Shown here: one piece after another, positions 61,670 to 64,000 of the stretch
How positions within the stretch are numbered: the stretch's first letter is position 1
Layout of the letters: each line of letters opens with the position of its first letter
DNA from: Roseovarius atlanticus
GTDB taxonomy: Bacteria > Pseudomonadota > Alphaproteobacteria > Rhodobacterales > Rhodobacteraceae
DNA: 64,000 nucleotides
Reading direction: 5' to 3'
Assembly: GCF_001441615.1 (NCBI RefSeq)
Contig: NZ_LAXJ01000002.1
Coordinates: forward strand, 574,861 to 638,860
Notes under the pieces: model-generated
What the model was told of the DNA's origin: nothing
The model's input: only the letters and a program-made list of their open reading frames with translations
Databases searched by the model: none
Position numbers and translations under genes: made by a program

Positions 61670-62692
61670 TCAGACATCCGCGTCATAGGCCTCGATGATC
61701 GCCGCCACCAACGGGTGGCGCACCACGTCTTTCGAGGTGAAGTAGTTGAAGGCGATCTTGGGGATGTCCTTCAGCAGCCGCTCGGCATCGTGCAGCCCGC
61801 TGGTCACGCCCCGCGGCAGGTCGATCTGGCTCCGGTCGCCGGTGATCACCATGCGGCTGCCCTCGCCCAGCCGGGTCAGGAACATCTTCATCTGCATCGA
61901 GGTCGCGTTCTGCGCCTCGTCCAGCACGACGAACGCATTGGCCAGCGTGCGCCCGCGCATGAAGGCAAGCGGCGCGATCTCGATCCGCTTCTCCTCGATC
62001 AGCTTGGCCACCTGCTTGGCCGGGAAAAAGTCGTTCAGCGCGTCGTAAAGCGGCTGCATGTAGGGGTCGACCTTGTCCTTCATGTCGCCCGGCAGATAGC
62101 CCAGCTTCTCGCCCGCCTCGACGGCCGGCCGGCTGAGGATGATGCGGTCCACATGCCCCTCGATGAACATGCTGACGCCCACCGCCACCGCCAGATAGGT
62201 CTTGCCGGTGCCCGCCGGGCCGATGCCGAAGGCCAGCTCGTTGGCGAACAGCGCCCGAACGTAAGCCTTCTGCGCGTCGGTGCGCGGCTCGACAGGCTTC
62301 TTGCGGGTCTTGATCTCGACCCGCCCGCCCTTGAACATCTCAAGCTGGTCTTCGCCACCCTCATCATCGCCCGCGCCCCGGTCGGCGCTGCCGCCCGCGC
62401 CCATGCGCAGCTCGCGGTCCACATCTCCATGCTCGACCGTGCGGCCTTCCTCCAGCCGCTGGTAGAGCGCCAGCAGCACGTCGCGCGCCTCCTTCGCCTG
62501 CTCCGGCTCGCCGATCACGGCCAGCTGGTTGCCCCGGCGCAGGATCTGCACGCCCAGTTTCTTCTCGATTTCGGCAAGGTTGCGGTCGTATTCACCGCAC
62601 AGGTCGATCAGCAGAAAATTGTCGGGAAACTCGACAACCGTCTCCAGAATGTCGCTGTTTTCGGATTGCGACGTCAGCACGTTCGTGACCAA
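61670..62692 (-). CDS. PhoH-family NTPase
   Basis: A 340-residue YbeZ-like ATPase, usually paired with YbeY in RNA metabolism. An N-terminal KH-like segment (LCGEYDRNLAEIEKKLGVQILRRGNQLAVIG) precedes the PhoH domain with Walker A FGIGPAGTGKTYLAVAV near residue 155 and Walker B FVVLDEAQNATSMQMKMFLTRLG. RSQIDLPRG follows. Start is ATG at 62692. The triple hairpin module follows before ybeY. Confidence 0.95.
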   Translation of the reverse strand: MVTNVLTSQSENSDILETVVEFPDNFLLIDLCGEYDRNLAEIEKKLGVQILRRGNQLAVIGEPEQAKEARDVLLALYQRLEEGRTVEHGDVDRELRMGAGGSADRGAGDDEGGEDQLEMFKGGRVEIKTRKKPVEPRTDAQKAYVRALFANELAFGIGPAGTGKTYLAVAVGVSMFIEGHVDRIILSRPAVEAGEKLGYLPGDMKDKVDPYMQPLYDALNDFFPAKQVAKLIEEKRIEIAPLAFMRGRTLANAFVVLDEAQNATSMQMKMFLTRLGEGSRMVITGDRSQIDLPRGVTSGLHDAERLLKDIPKIAFNYFTSKDVVRHPLVAAIIEAYDADV

Positions 62693-62838
62693 TCAAATCT
62701 CCCAGTCAAAGGGCGGTACTCAATGCTGCCAAGATGCGCCCCCAAGGGCAAGGGCCGCGCGGCAATTGTCACGGGTTTGAAACGAAAAATGCCGCGAACC
62801 CCGTGGTCCGCGGCACCGGATTGCGCATTTCGGCGCGA

Positions 62839-63135
62839 TCAAATCGAGTCGGCCACGGTCGAGCCGCCCTTGTAGTTGCCGGTCGCCACGGTCGGCGGCG
62901 CGGTGCCCGAACAGACCGGCTTGCCATACTTGTCCAGCCGTTGCGACAGGTAGCCTTCGGCGCCGTCGTCGATGATCCAGTGGTCACAGCCGTTGGGATC
63001 CACCCAGATGCCTGCCTGAAGCTGGCTCAGGTGCTTGGAGTCGAAACCGCGGTCCACGGTCTTGTCCTGCTTGCTGTCACAGGCCGCCAGCGCACCGACA
63101 AGGGGGAGCACGGCAATAAGTTTGAATGCTTGCAT
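62839..63135 (-). CDS. Small lipoprotein with a WVDPxGCxHW domain
   Basis: A 98-residue protein. The signal MQAFKLIAVLPLVGALAAC has a lipobox (LAAC, Cys19). Residues 42-76 (GIWVDPNGCDHWIIDDG, then AEGYLSQRLDKYGKPVC) closely match residues 47-81 of the OmpA protein encoded just upstream on the same strand. The two proteins thus share a Cys/Trp/His-rich module. Function is unknown. AAGGGGACC precedes the ATG. The gap between the genes is 14 bases, so they form an operon. Confidence 0.8.
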   Translation of the reverse strand: MQAFKLIAVLPLVGALAACDSKQDKTVDRGFDSKHLSQLQAGIWVDPNGCDHWIIDDGAEGYLSQRLDKYGKPVCSGTAPPTVATGNYKGGSTVADSI

Positions 63136-63149
63136 TGGTTCAGGTCCCC

Positions 63150-63728
63150 TTAGCGGATGCAGATGATTTCGACGCGGCGATTCTGCTGCATACCCGCGGC
63201 CGTGTTGTTCGATGCCTTGGGCAGACGCTCGCCATACCCGCGCACATCCGCGATCCGCGCGCCCGTGGCGGCAGCGATTCGCGCCACCGAGTTGGCCCTG
63301 CGATAGGACAGGTCGATGTTGTACTGGTCCGAGGCGCGGCTGTCGGTATGCCCGGTGATGATATAGGAAATCGCGCCGGTGCTGCGGAAGAACTCCTGCA
63401 GACGCTGACGGCCGGCGGCGCTGATATTGGCGCTGTCGGTGGCGAACAACTGATCGGTATTGACCACGCCGCACACGTTGCCCCGGCGGCAGACCGGGAT
63501 GCCCTGGCGGTTCACGTGGGGGGTCATGTAGCCTTCCCAGCCGTCATCCATCACCCAGTGCTCGCACCCGTCCGGATCGACCCAGATCGTGGGCACGTAA
63601 CGCTCGCCCTTCACGACCCTCTGGCCACTTTGCGCCTGACCAGGCTCGATCATCGCCACGACACCCAGGGCGACGGCGGCAAGACCGCTCATCAGGGTGC
63701 GCACTGTTTTCGAAAACGTGTTCGTCAC
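63150..63728 (-). CDS. OmpA-family outer membrane protein with a WVDPxGCxHW domain
   Basis: A 192-residue protein. A signal-anchor region (LMSGLAAVALGVVAMIEPGQAQ, possible cleavage after AQA) precedes residues 47-81 (TIWVDPDGCEHWVMDDGWEG ... GIPVC), then an OmpA-like peptidoglycan-binding domain (ITGHTDSRASDQYNIDLSYRRANSVARI, RGYGERLP ... NRRVEIICIR). No ATG fits; GTG at 63728 has AAAGGA at proper spacing, and a second GTG at 63734 is possible. It is the first gene of a pair with the small lipoprotein. Confidence 0.85.
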   Translation of the reverse strand: MTNTFSKTVRTLMSGLAAVALGVVAMIEPGQAQSGQRVVKGERYVPTIWVDPDGCEHWVMDDGWEGYMTPHVNRQGIPVCRRGNVCGVVNTDQLFATDSANISAAGRQRLQEFFRSTGAISYIITGHTDSRASDQYNIDLSYRRANSVARIAAATGARIADVRGYGERLPKASNNTAAGMQQNRRVEIICIR

Positions 63729-64000
63729 AGCCACTGTCCTTTTATTATTTCCCCCATTTGTCCCGGTACCAGGCAGCGACTCCGCGACAAAAAACGAATT
63801 ATTGTTTGAGTTTAGCAAGTTCCGGCGCGTTGTGAAGCACAAATAACCAGATATTGTGGCGGTCCGGGAAACAATCGCCATCCATGGATTATCCACATCT
63901 CGACATGGGAATTATCCCGCATCCAAAAGACGTTACCGGCAGACTGCCCCAAAATCAGGCAGACAGCAACCGACCGCCCAGCGAATTGGCACCGCTCTCG
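63729..64000. other. Right-edge region without a recognised gene
   Basis: These 272 bases upstream of the OmpA gene hold an AT-rich stretch around 63765-63850 suited to a promoter, but no clear -35/-10 pair could be chosen. No reading frame is supported up to the window edge. Confidence 0.4.

Overview
The window is a GC-rich chromosomal segment of an alphaproteobacterium, most likely a member of the Rhodobacteraceae (Roseobacter group). The evidence is the NDUFA12-mlaD-DUF2155-aat cluster, an aa3-type cytochrome oxidase subunit I with Paracoccus-like numbering of its haem and copper ligands, a DmdA-like GcvT-family protein, a leader matching the SAM/SAH riboswitch known from Rhodobacterales in front of metK, paired Lrp regulators beside ilvC, and dispersed palindromic intergenic repeats. 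Nearly all of it is core genome. I saw no integrase, transposase, phage genes, CRISPR array or tRNA gene.

Layout. 0-8 kb: 5' part of an AMP-binding acyl-CoA synthetase, accB-accC, a methyltransferase, aat, the NDUFA12/mlaD/DUF2155 operon, clpX and clpP. 8-13 kb: ctaD and a large secreted 5'-nucleotidase. 13-18 kb: a repeat-rich gap, an ABM monooxygenase/MarR/membrane-protein operon with a palindromic operator, MipA/OmpV, a Tat-exported metallo-beta-lactamase-fold protein, and an OxyR-like LysR regulator with a cupin. 18-23 kb: a DmdA-like demethylase, folB, folP and an EamA exporter. 23-30 kb: ilvC, two Lrp regulators, a class V aminotransferase, an M50 protease, a UbiH-type hydroxylase and a HAD nucleotidase. 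30-45 kb: GntR, a membrane glycosyltransferase, carA, a YqeY protein, an HWE-type histidine kinase, cytochrome b561, dtd, a GlxA regulator, rluB, tadA, a ceramidase-like protein, gatCA, an excalibur lipoprotein, an AmpD-type amidase and RNase P RNA. 45.6-53.8 kb: a four-gene type I secretion operon (Ig-repeat adhesin, TolC-like protein, ABC transporter, HlyD adaptor). 54-64 kb: argE-type deacetylase, trmB, a BASS transporter, metK with riboswitch, then lnt, corC, ybeY and phoH (envelope and RNA maintenance), and an OmpA protein with a small lipoprotein sharing a Cys/Trp-rich domain.

How it works together: most genes are housekeeping (fatty acid, folate, SAM, branched-chain amino acid and carbamoyl-phosphate synthesis, translation quality control, proteolysis, respiration). 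The accessory theme is the cell surface: the adhesin operon, the second likely type I substrate (5'-nucleotidase with a cadherin-like domain), a membrane glycosyltransferase and OmpA-type proteins.

The least explained DNA is intergenic. Four sites carry tandem AT-rich hairpins of the same architecture (5916, 21984, 40177, 61592). Other gaps carry a GTCCCGG...CCGGGAC repeat, a possible three-way-junction element (27268) and a long compound stem-loop (18216). All structure and homology calls were made by reading the sequence; no search or folding program was run.
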